A stretch of DNA of 64,000 nt from Bursaphelenchus xylophilus. Lineage: Eukaryota; Nematoda; Chromadorea; Rhabditida; Aphelenchoididae. A model generated the notes under the pieces. That model saw nothing but the letters and a program-made list of their open reading frames with translations. It was not told the origin of the DNA and ran no database searches. Positions 45,148 to 57,062 of the stretch are shown here, in pieces (the first letter of the stretch is position 1; each line of letters begins with the position of its first letter). The stretch covers positions 11,217,501 to 11,281,500 of the forward strand of contig CAJFCV020000005.1 of assembly GCA_904066235.2 (NCBI GenBank). The letters are read 5' to 3'. Both the position numbers and the translations under genes were made by a program.

Positions 45148-46119
45148 TTACGTTGAACTATGTTTCAACCAATTTTCAGTCGGAATCCCGGCCATAGCCC
45201 CGCCATCCACCATCATGTTGGTCCCGGTGATGTAGCTGGCCTCGTCACTGGCCACGAACAGCACCAAACTGGCCACCTCGTCCGGCTTTCCCGCTCGTTT
45301 CAGCGGCACGAAGAGATTGGCCCATTTTTCGGCTATAGCTTTGGTCATCTCGTCATCGCCCCCATGCCGTGATACGAAGTCGGACTCGACACTGCCGGGA
45401 CTCACGGTGTTCACTCGAATCCCGTCTTTGGCGTACTTTAGCGCCGCTCCACGCGTGAAATGGTCAATGGCGGCTTTCAAAATGGAGTAGGGCATAAAGT
45501 AGTCGTGGGCTTTTTGCGATCCCACCGAAGAAATATTGATGATGTTGCCTTTGGTCTTGGATAAGTGGGGAATTGCCGAGTTGGTCAGAGTGTAAATGCT
45601 AATAAAATTGAAAATACAATCGTACGGTAGAAATGAGAGACCAAAAAATATCCAGTTTGAGAGACTCACCTCCTCAAGTTGACTTGATACAGAAAATCCA
45701 TGTTTTCGGCGGATTCCGGATTCAAACCGCCCTTGTGAGAGACTCCGACATTGTTGACGAGAACGTCGATTTTTCCAAACTTTTTGATGGTCTCGTTAAT
45801 GACTTTATCTTGCGTTTCTTGCTCTTGAATAGCTCCTTGAATCACTAGGTAGTTTTTCTCTAGCACTCCGAGCTCTTTGAGAACTTGGGTTGTCTCCTAG
45901 AACAAGATTTTTCACCCCTTCTCATACTTTTAATTACGTATGTTTACGCCGTGTTTGGCTTGAACTCACCTTCAACTTCTCCACATTTTGCCCATGAATA
46001 ACAACTTCAGCACCTTTGGTAGCGAACCGTAACGCAATTGCCCTTCCAATTCCACGGCTTGAGCCAGTTACGATCACGGTTTTACCAGCGAACTTGCCAC
46101 TTACGGTTAGCCCTTCCAT
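45148..46119 (-). CDS. Classical short-chain dehydrogenase/reductase A
   Basis: Exons 45970-46119, 45670-45896 and 45148-45598 (minus) give 275 residues. The Rossmann motif TGSSRGIG is at about 18-25; HGQN follows strand 2. The NNAG motif is NNVG. The ISS serine and the catalytic PYSILK (YxxxK) are present, followed by VSPGSVESDF and a C-terminal TGTNMMVDGG. Size and motifs fit an NAD(P)H-dependent classical SDR. The substrate cannot be told; nematode relatives are mostly uncharacterised lipid or xenobiotic dehydrogenases. It is convergent with the RMI1-like gene and shares intron positions with SDRs B and E. Confidence 0.88.
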
Positions 46120-47401
46120 TTCCGAAATAGGAGGTCTGCAGTGAATTACTTTCTATTTATATAACTGCAGCATAGTTCGAAGTCACAACTAGCAAGGTAA
46201 AAAAAATTTATGTCAAAACGAGGGAAAAGGTAGAGGAAGGGACGTTTTCAACAAAAAAGTATAGTAGAGGTTTGTGGTTACAAAACACAGGAAGCCGCAT
46301 GTTAATTGATCAATCCAAAAGATCAACAGTACGGTTTTGAGGCCAAAAATCGTCGCCGTGGGCAGAGGTAAAACCTCATAGTTCTAAAAGTTTACTTTAA
46401 AGTAGAGTTTTTGGCTCCGGCTCTGAGCGGCTCCGAGCCGGGAGCCGGAGCCGGAAATTTTGGGTGCGGCTTCGGCTCCCGAGCCCAAAGCTGGAGCCAG
46501 GCTTCTCAGCGTAAGTATCGTATATCCCCTAAACCGAATTTTTTGACACCTTTCGACCAAAAAAATCAGGGCGTTTTTTTGGGAACGTGAGTTTTTCACA
46601 TGTATTTGATTATGCTCTAAATTTTGACCAACTTTTGTCCAACTCCGTTTGCCCAAATCAACTTTCCTTTTTAGTTCCGGGCCTTGCGCGAACTGCAGAC
46701 ACATTTTGGTTAAGCACAGGTACTTTACAAATCCACCGAGGTACAAAAAGTTTTTCCAACAAGCATTATAAAAGAACCAATAACTCGGGTGCAAACCGAA
46801 AGCTCGGGAAATAAAGAAATCGCAAAGGTCGTTACACGAATTTTAAAGATACCTGCGCGCAGATTCACGTAACGGCTAATTGCGGCGTAATGCCATGAGG
46901 GAGCAGACAAAGACAATGCTGTTTATACAGTCGATCATATAAAAGGCATAGATTTAGAGTAAATAGTTTCGAAAATTAAAAGTAAATACTTTTGTCAGCC
47001 TGGAGCAGTAGGCGCTATCGGAATCTTTTTGGACATGAAGTTTCTTTGCTACGGTCTTTACTTCTGCACATATATTTCGGTTATTATCGCGGAACTCAGT
47101 AAGTATACAAGATGTGTGATCAGTCATTTTAAGAAAGGCAAAAAAGTCTGGGTTGTTTTGAAAGTCTAAAAGTATTTGTTCAGCTGTTTCAAACATACCA
47201 AAAAAATGCTTCCATTTTTATGTTTATCGTTTTTATGATGTCCAATTTTTGGTCACTGAAACAATTTCTAGACATCCACAGACATATGTAGAAAACCGCC
47301 TTTTCCTCGTTCTTCAAAAAAAATTTTTGAAAGGTTCCATCTTAAGGGTTGTCTGCCGCTGCTTCGGTGATCCAAAAAATGTTTTATGTGATCGATTTCA
47401 G
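46120..47401. other. Spacer with GGCTCC-rich low-complexity DNA
   Basis: 46395-46500 is rich in GGAGCC/GGCTCC. A minus-strand open segment at 46954-47196 (starts FETAEQILLDFQNNPDFF, several cysteines) could be an exon, but no gene was assembled. Confidence 0.35.
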
Positions 47402-48080
47402 GCCGTTCCATCGACCTCTTGCACGCATCAAGAATTTGCTGTCCATTGGCTGCTTTGAAATGCTGTAGAGAGGCCATCCTGAGCTATGATCCCATTCGGT
47501 GTTTACCGGACATCAAAGAGAACCAACGTATTGTCGAGTGCCATCGGCGGATTGTCTCTGAAAGGCCATTGACTCAATGTAACAAAAAAATTTGTTTTAT
47601 TTCACAGTTTATTTCAGCCCTCGCCTGCTGCGACAGTGTCTACAAAACCGGATCAGTGTGCCATCAAACATGCGTTGAGCTGGAAATGACCCCAGCTTTA
47701 AGATTGGTTGAAAAGCTGCATCAAATGCAGTATTGCAAAATTGGAGCGTCGAACAAGGTAAGGAGCGGAATTTTTTCTAGCAAAAAAAACGATAAAAAAA
47801 ATACATAAAATGTCGCCGGATAACAATGTTTAAAGCCACAGTAGCTGGGCAAATGTATTCAATTATAGCTTTCTACTTTCAGTGCATCACGAAGTGTCAA
47901 CATGTGCTTCCGAAGGCCGGCAAGTTCGACACTTCTTGGTACCTTAGAGCTTGCGGTACTTACGTGCTCTCGGAAGAAGTGCCGTTTGAAGAAGAGCGAG
48001 TCGTCTACACAAATTTGAAAAGCCCGTTCAAATTATTTATCAATAGTTATCGACCAAAATTTTTATACGTCCGGCCATGA
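47402..48080 (+). CDS. Cysteine-rich gene fragment, RECK-repeat-like
   Basis: Two plausible exons, about 47402-47757 and 47881-48080. The acceptors are TTTCAG and the donor is AACAAG|GTAAGG. Paired cysteines (KCCREAI, ALACCDSV...SVCHQTCVELE) resemble the CC...C...C repeats of RECK-type extracellular proteins. No start codon or signal exon was found, and the tail (YRPKFLYVRP) is unfamiliar. A partial copy of its 3' end is at 51515-51645. It is probably a truncated or degenerating gene. Confidence 0.3.
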
Positions 48081-48204
48081 GAAGCAGTAAAGATTACTTA
48101 AACATTTGCTTCTCTGATACAGATTCTTTAACAACGTTGTAATAGAAAATATGATGTTGCCTTCGATTTTATAGCCTTTGCAATCTTATGACTTCTCAAA
48201 ACAA

Positions 48205-49106
48205 TCACTTCATCCAATTCGAGCTCGGAATTCCAGCCAAGACGCCACCATCGACATTGATGTTGGCTCCCGTAACGTAACTCGCATCATCGCTGGCTAC
48301 AAAAATCACTATATTCGCAACCTCTCCTGGTGTTGCGAACCGATTCATTGGGACGAACAAATTTTTCCACTTTTCCCCAAGTTTCCTGGTGACCTCGGCA
48401 TCTCCTCCGTGGCGGTGCACGAAGTCGGTCTCGGTTCCACCCGGACTGACTGTGTTGATTCGGATTCCATCTTTGGCATGCCGCAGAGCTGCACCTCGGG
48501 TAAAATGATCTAACGCGGCTTTCAGCATGCAATATGGGACTAAACCATCTGACATTTTTTGCGATCCAACGGAAGAAATATTGACGACATTTCCCTTGGT
48601 CTTGATCAGATACGGAATAGCAAGATTGGTGAGGGTGTACACACTAAAATAATACAACAATAAGTTCAAGAATTTCTTATCATTCACCTTCGTAAGTTGA
48701 CTTGATATATGAAATCCAAATTTTCTGCAGAATTTGGGTCCAGCCCGTCTTTGTGAGACACAGCGGCGTTGTTTACCAACACATTGATGTTCCCGAATTT
48801 TTTTATCGCTTCTTGAATCAGCTTTTCTTGCGTGGTCTGGTCTTGGATTGCACCTTGAACAATCAAATAATTTTTATCAGATACTCCAAGACCTTCGATG
48901 GCCTTTGCAGTTTCCTGAAATTTCAGTAATTTCGTAAATTTTGTTCTTCGCTTTACCTTTAGCTTCGTCTCATCCTGCCCATGGACAACAACATTTGCAC
49001 CTTGAGCTGCAAATCCCAACGCAACTCCACGGCCAATGCCACGGCTGGAACCGGTTATGATCACTGTTTTACCGGCAAATCTTCCACTAATATTGAGTTT
49101 CTCCAT
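48205..49106 (-). CDS. Classical short-chain dehydrogenase/reductase B
   Basis: Exons 48957-49106, 48688-48914 and 48205-48643 (minus) give 271 residues with the same three-exon plan as SDR A. It carries TGSSRGIG, VVVHGQD, NNAAVSH (Gly of NNAG replaced by Ala), NISSVGSQ, catalytic PYCMLK, VSPGGTETDF, and TGANINVDGG near the end. The start ATG at 49106 was chosen because the sequence upstream in the same frame encodes a non-conserved leader. Its 5' flank (49107-49420) is duplicated at 51655-52020. Confidence 0.88.
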
Positions 49107-49397
49107 AATAAACAAACAGCGGCGGAAGAGTGAAAAGCATCCTCCTTTTATAGTTGAAAAATGTAGTGCACAAAAATACTCCAAGCCACAAACAACATAT
49201 GGATTGAAGTTTCGAGCGTAATATTAGAGTGTGTAGACTTAAACGAAAGAAGGAAACAACTCATAAATCGTTTATCGGAAGGTTTTGTGATGCAGGGGAT
49301 GTACTGCAAAAAATGGTGACGCGGAAGTTGCAAAGGAATTAATTGCCTCCAGCCCAAAAATTTTACAATTTTCTCCAAGCGAAACAATGTATGCGCA

Positions 49398-49655
49398 TTG
49401 CTTCTCTTCCGACCGAAAACGTTTGAAATTTTTCGCTTGGAGGTTGAAAAATTCAAGACGCGCGGGCTTCCTGGCTTTCCAAAATTCATTGAGATTTTAA
49501 CGATTGACAAGTCCCAAAAAATCGCCGTATTTTTGGGAGCCTTAGTTTACGGATCGGGCGAATCATATGACAGTTACAATTACAGATTTACCAGAAAATT
49601 TGTCTTTCAGATTGATGGTCCTCATCATAAAAATGAGGTACCAACTGCGCCTTAA
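49398..49655 (+). other. Unrecognised open segment
   Basis: A 258-base frame (KSQKIAVFLGALVYGSGESY...) without a clear donor or acceptor. It lies between SDR B and a foldback element and may be part of a lost gene. Confidence 0.2.
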
Positions 49656-49923
49656 TCGTAACGTAAATGGCACAGGAAAATATGCCTAAAAAGGATGCTT
49701 TTCTTGATATCCTGCAAACGTGTAATGTTTGCTTACAAGGGAATGGTCTGAACTTCCCCCAGCGTTAAGGAAAATGACTAGTACAGTTGGATAGAGCAGG
49801 TCGACTTTGGCAGAAAAAGGCAATTTCCAGCTGCAAAATAAGCACGGCCGACGAGAAAAATCGACCGAAAGTTCAGAAAAAATTTCCTTTTCTCTTCCCT
49901 CGGAAAAGAAGAGGAGCATGCAG

Positions 49924-50000
49924 TGGTTCGGTTGGTCGAGTGGATAGAGCGTCCGCTCGATATCCTTTTGGGAGTTGGTTCGATTCCGGGGCAGCGCAAG
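49924..50000 (+). other. tRNA-like pol III module, left arm
   Basis: TGGTCGAGTGG (A box) and GGTTCGATTCC (B box) are 40 bases apart. The anticodon stem is not convincing. The mirror copy is at 50430-50506 (minus). Confidence 0.5.
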
Positions 50001-50429
50001 TGGCTATGATAAGGCTTCAGTGATCAAGATAAACTCTTGTGAACCAAAAAAAAAATATTTTGCAATTTTTCGATTTTCTAGAGATCATAAAACATAAAAA
50101 AAGGATCTTTATGTAAATTCCTCCATTTTTCTGTAAGATTCCAGAACGGTTCCAGTCATATTCAATAATCTAGTCATGGACTGTCTGTTTTCCGAACACT
50201 AGTGGACGTTTGTCAAAACCCCCGGTCTGATCAAGATGTGCTTCAGTTTGCTCCTTATTGGAGTATGATTGGGAACGTTCTGGAATCTTCCAGAAAAAAA
50301 AATTGACGGAATTTACATGGAAACCCTTTTTTATGTGTTTTATGATCTGTAGAAAATCTAAAAATTGAAAAATAATTTTTTTTTTGGTTCACAAGAGTTT
50401 ATCTTGGTCACTGAAGCCTTATCATAGCC

Positions 50430-50506
50430 ACTCGCGCTGCCCCGGAATCGAACCAACCCCCAAAAGGATATCGAGCGGGCGCTCTATCCACTCGACCAAC
50501 CGAACC
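50430..50506 (-). other. tRNA-like pol III module, right arm
   Basis: Same module as the left arm on the opposite strand, differing at a few positions (GCCCGCTCG against GTCCGCTCG). Confidence 0.5.
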
Positions 50507-50897
50507 ACTGGATGCTCCTCTTCTTTTCCGAGGGAAGAGAAAGAGGAAATTTTTTCTGAACTTTCGGTCGATTTTTCTCGTCGGCCGTGCTTATTTTGCA
50601 GCTGGAAATTGCCTTTTTCTACTAAAGTCGACCTGCTCTATCCACCTGTGCTAGTCATTTTCCTTAACGCTGGGGGAAGTTCAGACCATTCCCTTGTTAG
50701 TTGAGAAAGAAGTATTTACTACTTTTTTGAAATTTAAAAAAACCGAAAATCATTTGGAGCAACAACATCGAACAAAGGAACTCACTATTAGGAAACTATT
50801 CAAAAGATGAGGCAATTAAGATGAATGAGTTAACTTTTTTCGTTTCGGCAATGTCTGACGACTGCTGCGTAAGTTAAAAGAGTAATACCATTTTCAG

Positions 50898-51342
50898 TGT
50901 TTCCGGAAACTTCAGCGCATCGCCCTAACCCAGCGACACAAAAGCCGTTCACTAAGTGAACGTTTCGAACTACGACAAACGGAGGTTATTACTAGTATTA
51001 TGCTGTATTTAAATAAGGTCTACATGTGTTTCCTTGTTGGATGTTCATTAAGTCTTATTCCTACTGTGAGATTGGCATTTTGGCCTGCGACCAAAAACTG
51101 GAAACGGCTTTTCAGGCTTGCAATCTTGGTAAGTCGAATCCCTTTCCAATATTCAGTTTTAGTATATGCAGTGCGGCGTTGGTGCTTACAATACGGTGAC
51201 CACAGTCTACACGTTTAGAAAGATGAAGTTAATGTTCAGAACGGCTCCATTGGATGCCAACCCGACGTCAAGAAAAGGTCACGTTGATCAATATTTTTTA
51301 AAGTTGCAAAACGATTGGAAAATTGGTGTGAACAAAGGTTGA
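50898..51342 (+). pseudogene. 5'-truncated duplicate of receptor 5 (last two exons)
   Basis: Exons 50898-51128 and 51163-51342 are open and encode the C-terminal half (CFRKLQRIALTQRHKSRSLS..., VDQYFLKLQNDWKIG) of the receptor at 53227-55699. The first three exons are missing: similarity begins within the preceding intron near 50820. That intron retains an uninterrupted TTAA where receptor 5 carries a transposon. An AATAAA follows the stop. Confidence 0.75.
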
Positions 51343-51392
51343 AATAAAGTTTCTCGCATAGCTTCTCGCAGTCAGTGGTCAGTGACCAAAGT

Positions 51393-51510
51393 CTATAGTT
51401 CATTTGGAATTCCAGCCCGAATTCCGCCATCGGCGGCCATGGTTGTTCCCGTGATATAACTGGCCTTGTCGAAGAATGTTACTAGATTGGCGACTTCTAT
51501 CGGTTGTGCA
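51393..51510 (-). pseudogene. SDR C-terminal fragment
   Basis: Only the last 38 codons remain (IEVANLVTFFDKASYITG...AADGGIRAGIPNEL), nearest to SDR C. The upstream edge fuses directly to a copy of the cysteine-rich gene's 3' part. Confidence 0.75.
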
Positions 51511-53226
51511 CTTCTTTTTACCTTGGAGTTTATGGTGCCTATATGCTCTCGGAAGAAGTGCCTTTTGAAGAACAGCGAGTCGTCTACACAAATTTGAAAA
51601 CCCCGTTCAAATATTTGTCAGTAGCTATCGACCAATAGGGTTGAATAGTTTCTGCATGCTAAACAAAACGCGGCGTAAGAGTGAAAAATTTGCTTCTTTT
51701 ATATAGTTGAAAAATGTAGTGCACAAAAATACTCCAAGCCACAAACAACATACGGATTGAAGTTTCGAGCGCAATGTAAGAGTGTGCAGGTATAAACAAA
51801 CGAAGGAAACAACTTATATATTTTATCGGAAGGTTTCCGTGTTGCAAGGAATGTACTATACGAGAAGACCACAAAAAAGTGACGCGGGAGTTGCAAAGGA
51901 ATTAATTGCATCCAGCCCGACAATTTTACAATTTTTTCATGTTTGCTCAGTTGATGAAATATGTTTACTTCATTTTTGAAATTTAAAAAAACCGAAAACG
52001 CCATAATCACGTCATTTGAAGCAAATATCGTCGAACAATGGAGCTCATCATGTTATTAGGAAAGTATTCACAAGCTGTGCCAATGAAGGTGAAGATGGCC
52101 AATCATGCTTAAAAGGGGCCTTCAAATTGTACTGCGTGTAAAATGTTACTCTCGTTTTCTATATTTATCAGGTCTCCATAAGGACAATGCTCCATGTGCG
52201 ATTTTCTAGTTCACACTTGCAGAAATCAAGATTTCTAGTAGCTGGGAAGAGATACAGCATTTCTTTGCGAATCATGACACAAAACAGTTCCGTTTACGGT
52301 AGACTGTAACGTTCCACACGAAACGCGCACAGTTTTTTACACGAGGAAATTTTTTCGCACGAAAATGGCAAAAATGTTATCAAACGTTCTCCTATTTGAA
52401 AGCTCTCCATCCCTTGTCAGTTTAATATTTGGAAAGCCGATAAAAAGGTATAACTCGATAGTTTGGGTCTTAACTTTTTGTTGTAATTAAAACTTTCTGC
52501 TTATAATTCGATAGCACGAAATGTGCCGCTGGTATTTCCAAAATTTTTTACAGTTGTCACGCAGTGTACTTTCAATGTTCTACGAAACAACCATAAATTG
52601 GACTTCAAGCCCAGGTTTCTGTTGACGTTTTATCTTTTTCAGAGCTGTTCTTGGTTGATGCTTTACTTTGCAACACACACGTCTGCATAATATTCAAATT
52701 TTTGTCTTGATTTTATAGGGAAGTCGCTAATAATGCAACGCTCAGATTTTGATAAAAATTGGCACAGAGTCTATTTTTTAAGACATTAGGAGACTTTTGG
52801 CTCGCGCTTTGCAGAAACGACCCCCCTTGTTCGGCCGAAAGTCGGCGAAAATGCGACAACTTTTGCCCCTTTCAGCATGAGAAGTTTTTGCCTACTTTCT
52901 ACTATAGGCTTCCCGCATAAAACTAGCCGGATATGGCCGAAAGCATATCCTTTCTTTTCTGTTGCTCCGCAACTCACGCTTTGTCGCGCGGAAGTGGCGG
53001 AGAAATCGCCAAAAACTTTTCTTCGCTGGCCTTTTCCGCGTTTATTCTCTCATTGACAAAGACGAGTGAATATGTCGGACGCGCCTGCAAAGTGAGAGCT
53101 GAGATTTTCAGAAATTGACATGTTTACGTTCGATGTGTGTGAAAAATTGAAAGGAAATCTGAGCGTCGCATTTGGGACCCTTGTTAGTGAACCCTCGAAA
53201 GCAGGGTTTTCCTCCCAGTATGTGCA
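51511..53226. other. Patchwork duplicate DNA and a family B repeat
   Basis: 51515-51645 copies 47930-48065. 51655-52020 copies the 5' flank of SDR B. 52020-52700 has nothing assignable. 52718-53185 is a family B element with both end regions (GCAACGCTCAGATTTTG, GCGTCGCATTTGGGACCCTT). Confidence 0.55.
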
Positions 53227-55699
53227 ATGGCAACTGATGAGATTTACTTATTTCTGGAAACGTTTCTCCCGACAGCCGAGCTTGTTTGCGGAATTTTAAG
53301 TTTATTCTTCAACCTTTTCTACGGCGGTCAATTTTGGAGAAGCAAAATGGTCCATGAGAACCTCAGGAAATGCATTGTGAGCAACCATTAGGAAGTTTTA
53401 ATATAACTTTTTTAGCTGCTGCTCAATTTTTTCATTTGTTTTTCACCAATCATTCATCCCTTGACTGTATATCTCGACACCGACGACGCGCCGTTGCAAC
53501 ATAAAAATTACAAACAAGCACTACTGATATACGGAATGAATGCGTCAAATCATGTCAGCCTGCTGTGCTTACACTGCAAATTTTTTATCTTAATTGCAGA
53601 ACGAGTTCTGGCATATCGGAAAAGGGAAGTCTATGAAAATACGAAAAACAATTACGTTGTCCGGATCTTCGGAGTTACGGTACGTGTAAAATACTAAATA
53701 TGCATAGAAAACTTAATTTAGTTCATTTTGTGCTTTGTCGAATTAGCGTTTAAACTCACCATATTTTTGAGCTACGATACGGAGGACGCAATTGATGTTC
53801 GGCTGCTGAAGGCACTGACTATATCAGAGTCTCCCAGATATTTCTTGATATCGTTTTTCATCTGCTACAATTGCGGCATCATCGGGTATTTGGTGAGCTA
53901 AAATTTTGTTCGCTTCGGCAAGGTCTGACTGCTGCGTAGGTTAAAGGACCAGAAAAGGTATTTTTTGAACCGATTTTTTTATCGGCGTAATCAGGCAATT
54001 TCGTGGCGGGACTATCAAGGTATGTATGTGTTCTCGATTTTTAGAATGGAGAATAAACTTCTCCTGTGAATTTTAAATGGCCGATTGGCCCAGAAAGATT
54101 GATATTAGTGCTGAATAAGATGTGCAATTTCAGGAATTCCATCGAAAATCGTCATATAAGTTCAAAAATCATGTTGTACTTCATGAAAAATTGGAAAATT
54201 ACTGATATTGTTCGTCTTTCAGGTTCTATTTGATCTTCTAGGCTCATTGTCAGAAAGATGGCAAAACTTTAGCATTTACTATTCATGTTCCGTTTTTAGT
54301 TCAATTTTTTTCCGTTTTATCCAGTTTTTTTTTTGAATTTTAGGTATCTCTTTCCATGGATGCTACTCTGAACATGGGGTCAAGTTCCTTGACGAATTCA
54401 AAAACAACTCACAGATCTTAAGAAAAGGTTTATCGCTAATATTAGATTAAAATAGAGAAAATATATTTAGATTGAAATAGAGAAAAAGGGTGAAATACTA
54501 TTCAACGTTCATGAAGCGATAATTTCCCGTGTTGATGGCATTGTTCTAGTCTCCAAGGCCTGCAAAACGTAGTCTTTTCCCGACGTAACAGGAATCTGAA
54601 ACAAAATGAACATTTACAAACAAATTATTGCTCAAAAGTTCAAGCTTATTACCCAAAAATCAAGTTTTAGCCCAAATTTTGATATTATCCATGGCAAAAG
54701 TGCATAGTTCTTACAAAAACGGAGTATTAATAACATGCTTTGTTCTGTAAAACGTATATCAACTCGTGGACTACTTCATGCAGTGATTAACTAAAGCTAG
54801 AGCACTAATTTCACTGATAAAAATATATTATTCATGATACCGGTCTGTCTAAAAAATAAACACAAAAAAAGTAAAATTCCCACCCGTCCACATGTGTCCG
54901 TCGACCATACCCATCCACGAGTCCGGATTCTAACTGCTTCTAATCGTCCAATCCTTCTTGTTCGGAGAGATATCTAAAAAAGTAACTGAAGGACAAAAAA
55001 AACAACTTACACGAACGGGTTTGATGTTTTTCATCGAGTTCCTGGAATGACCCAGCTCATTCAACATGTGAAGCAATGGTTTTGGGCCAATCGGCCATTT
55101 AGAATTCACAGGAGAAGTTTATTCTCCATTCTAAAAATCGAGAACACATGCATACCTTGATGGTCCCGCCACGAAATTGCCTGATTACGCCGATAAAAAA
55201 ATCGGTTCAAAAAATACCTTTTCTGGTCCTTTAAAATCCCATATTTTCAGTGTTTCCGGAGACTTCAGCGCATCGCTCTGGAACAGCGACATAAGAGCCG
55301 TTCACTAAGCGAACGTTTCGAACTGCGACAGACGGAGGTTATTACTAGTATTATGCTGTATTTAAGTAAGGTCTACATATGTTTCCTTATTGGATGCTCA
55401 TTAAGTCTTATTCCTACTGTGAGGCTGGCATTTTGGCCCTCGAGAGAAAACTGGAAACGGCTTTTCAGGCTTGCGATCTTGGTAGGTTCGTTGGACGCCG
55501 TTACAATGTTCACTTTTAGTATTTGCATTGCGGCGTTGGCGCGTATAATGCGGTGACCACAGTCTACACTTTTCGAAAGATGAAATTTATGTTCAGAACG
55601 GCTCCATTGGATGCCAACGCGGCGTCAAGGAAAGGTCACGTTGATCAATACTTTTTAAAGTTGCAAAACGATTGGAAAATAGGTGTGAACAAAGGTTGA
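53227..55699 (+). CDS. Serpentine (7TM) chemoreceptor 5, Sra-superfamily-like
   Basis: Five exons (53227-53376, 53416-53679, 53722-53892, 55251-55481, 55520-55699), all phase 0, give 331 residues. Exon 1 has the first helix and HENLRKCI, equivalent to the NLSKVLL block of receptors 1-4. Later exons supply helices 2-7 (ISFFICYNCGIIGYL, KVYICFLIGCSLSLIP). The C-terminus VDQYFLKLQNDWK matches the YFxxLxxxW tail of Sra/Srab-type receptors. Intron positions differ from the minus-strand cluster, so it is a separate branch. Intron 3 contains a 1.29-kb TTAA-flanked foldback element. Ligand unknown. Confidence 0.77.
53945..55230. mobile_element. 1.29-kb TTAA-flanked foldback element in receptor 5 intron 3
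   Basis: Inverted ends AGGACCAGAAAAGGTATTTT and the complement, arms of about 155 bp (including TGGCCGATTGGCC), flanked by TTAA (53941-53944, 55231-55234). The duplicate locus has the unoccupied TTAA at about 50874. The TTAA target is typical of piggyBac-type transposition. No transposase. Confidence 0.83.
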
Positions 55700-55749
55700 A
55701 ATAAAGTTTCTCGCATAGCTGCTTGCAGTCAGTGATCAGTGACGAAAAT

Positions 55750-56620
55750 CTAAAGTTCACTTGGAATTCCAGCCCAGATTCCGCCATCGACGGCCATGGT
55801 TGTTCCCGTGATATAACTCGCTTCGTCGCTGGCCAAGAATCGTACTAAATTGGCGACTTCTACCGGCTGTGCCACTCTCTGCATAGGAATCGTTTTCTTC
55901 GCCCAAACCGTTCTCATTTGATCAATGACTTCGGTCGGAATACCATGACGACCAATGAAATTTGTTTCCACAACTCCCGGATTTACAGCGTTTACTCTGA
56001 CTCCTTCCTTGGCATACTTCAACGCTAAGTCGCGAGTGTAGTGATCAAGTGCCGCTTTCAACATTGCGTAGGGTATGAAGGAGTCTGTACCGCGTTGGGA
56101 CCCCGCTGAGGAGATGTTGACCACGTTGCCCTTGGTCTTCAACAAATGCGGGACGACCTTGCTGGTCAAGTTGTAGACGGCACGAAGGTTGATCTCGTAG
56201 ATCGCATCCAGACTTTCGATGGAATTTGGGTCCGCTGCTGACTTTTGAGAAATCCCGGCATTGTTCACCAGAGTATTAATACGACCAAACTGTTTCAGAG
56301 TTTCATTAATAATCCGTTCTTGCGTAGCATCATCTTGAATTGCCCCTTTAATTAGAAGATAGTTCTTTTCGGGGATTTCGAGCTCCTTCATAGCTTTGCT
56401 GACCTCCTGGAAACGCCGTTTTAGACAAAAAATAATATGCAAGATTAGTCCTGAATTTACAACTCGCCTTCAACTTGTCATCGTTTTGCCCGTGTACAAC
56501 AATATTGGCTCCTTCTTTCGCAAAGCATAGTGCGATTTCACGGCCGATTCCGCTGCTTGAGCCAGTTACAATAACCGTCTTGCCGGCAAACCTCGCTCTA
56601 TTCAGGTTGAGTTTAGCCAT
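55750..56620 (-). CDS. Classical short-chain dehydrogenase/reductase C
   Basis: Two exons, 56468-56620 and 55750-56406 (minus), give 269 residues; it lacks the second intron of SDRs A, B and E. The intron opens with GC (GAAG|GCGAGT), at the position where SDR A uses GTGAGT. Motifs: [27 protein letters not shown], catalytic [26 protein letters not shown]. The adjacent receptor 5 3' end plus this gene's 3' end were duplicated together at 50.8-51.5 kb. Confidence 0.88.
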
Positions 56621-57062
56621 AAGGAAGCAAGGCATATAACCTGTAAGCGTATGCTTTTCTCCCTTGCAAAAGTTTGCCTTATATACTAAATTTTAAAACA
56701 CAAAATACAAGTCCCGTTCGTTCGTCGGCTACGACATAAACACATCCGCTGTTTTTTTGCTGAAGAATTTTTCCCGGCTTTGTCAAAGACCCTTCCTTCA
56801 ACTTTCTTCTGCGTTGAACTCGGGGTTTTAGCCCACAAAGTTGAGAGCAAAAAAGCAAGAAGGTAGGGAGAAAAGAGTGGTATAGTATGTGTGTTGTTTA
56901 TGCGGACGCATGTTAGTTTTCAACCACTACGCAAAACAAGAGAGATATAAGAAATTTTTCGTTTCAGAGGGACAGCACATATTTCAAAAAGAAATCCACC
57001 AATTTCGGAGTGTTTATTCGAATGCATAACCTCAATCTTATTCAAATCCTATTGCAATACGT
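56621..57062. other. Upstream region of SDR C
   Basis: No exon recognised. It may hold the SDR C promoter. Confidence 0.35.

Larger units (their letters stand above)
49736..50696. mobile_element. 961-bp near-complete palindrome with tRNA-like modules, TTA duplication
   Basis: Arms 49736-50210 and 50220-50696 are reverse complements almost to the centre. The ends are CAAGGGAATGGTCTGAACTT and the complement, flanked by TTA (49733-49735, 50697-50699). Each arm contains a tRNA-like segment. No transposase. Confidence 0.82.

Noticed and set aside
46384..46794. 136-codon minus-strand frame with repeating SGSRSGA
   Set aside because: It reads through GGCTCC-type low-complexity DNA. No splice context or homology.
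49398..49655. Missing N-terminal exons of the truncated receptor 5 duplicate
   Set aside because: The frame shows no membrane-helix pattern or similarity to receptor 5 exons 1-3, and it lies beyond an intervening foldback element.
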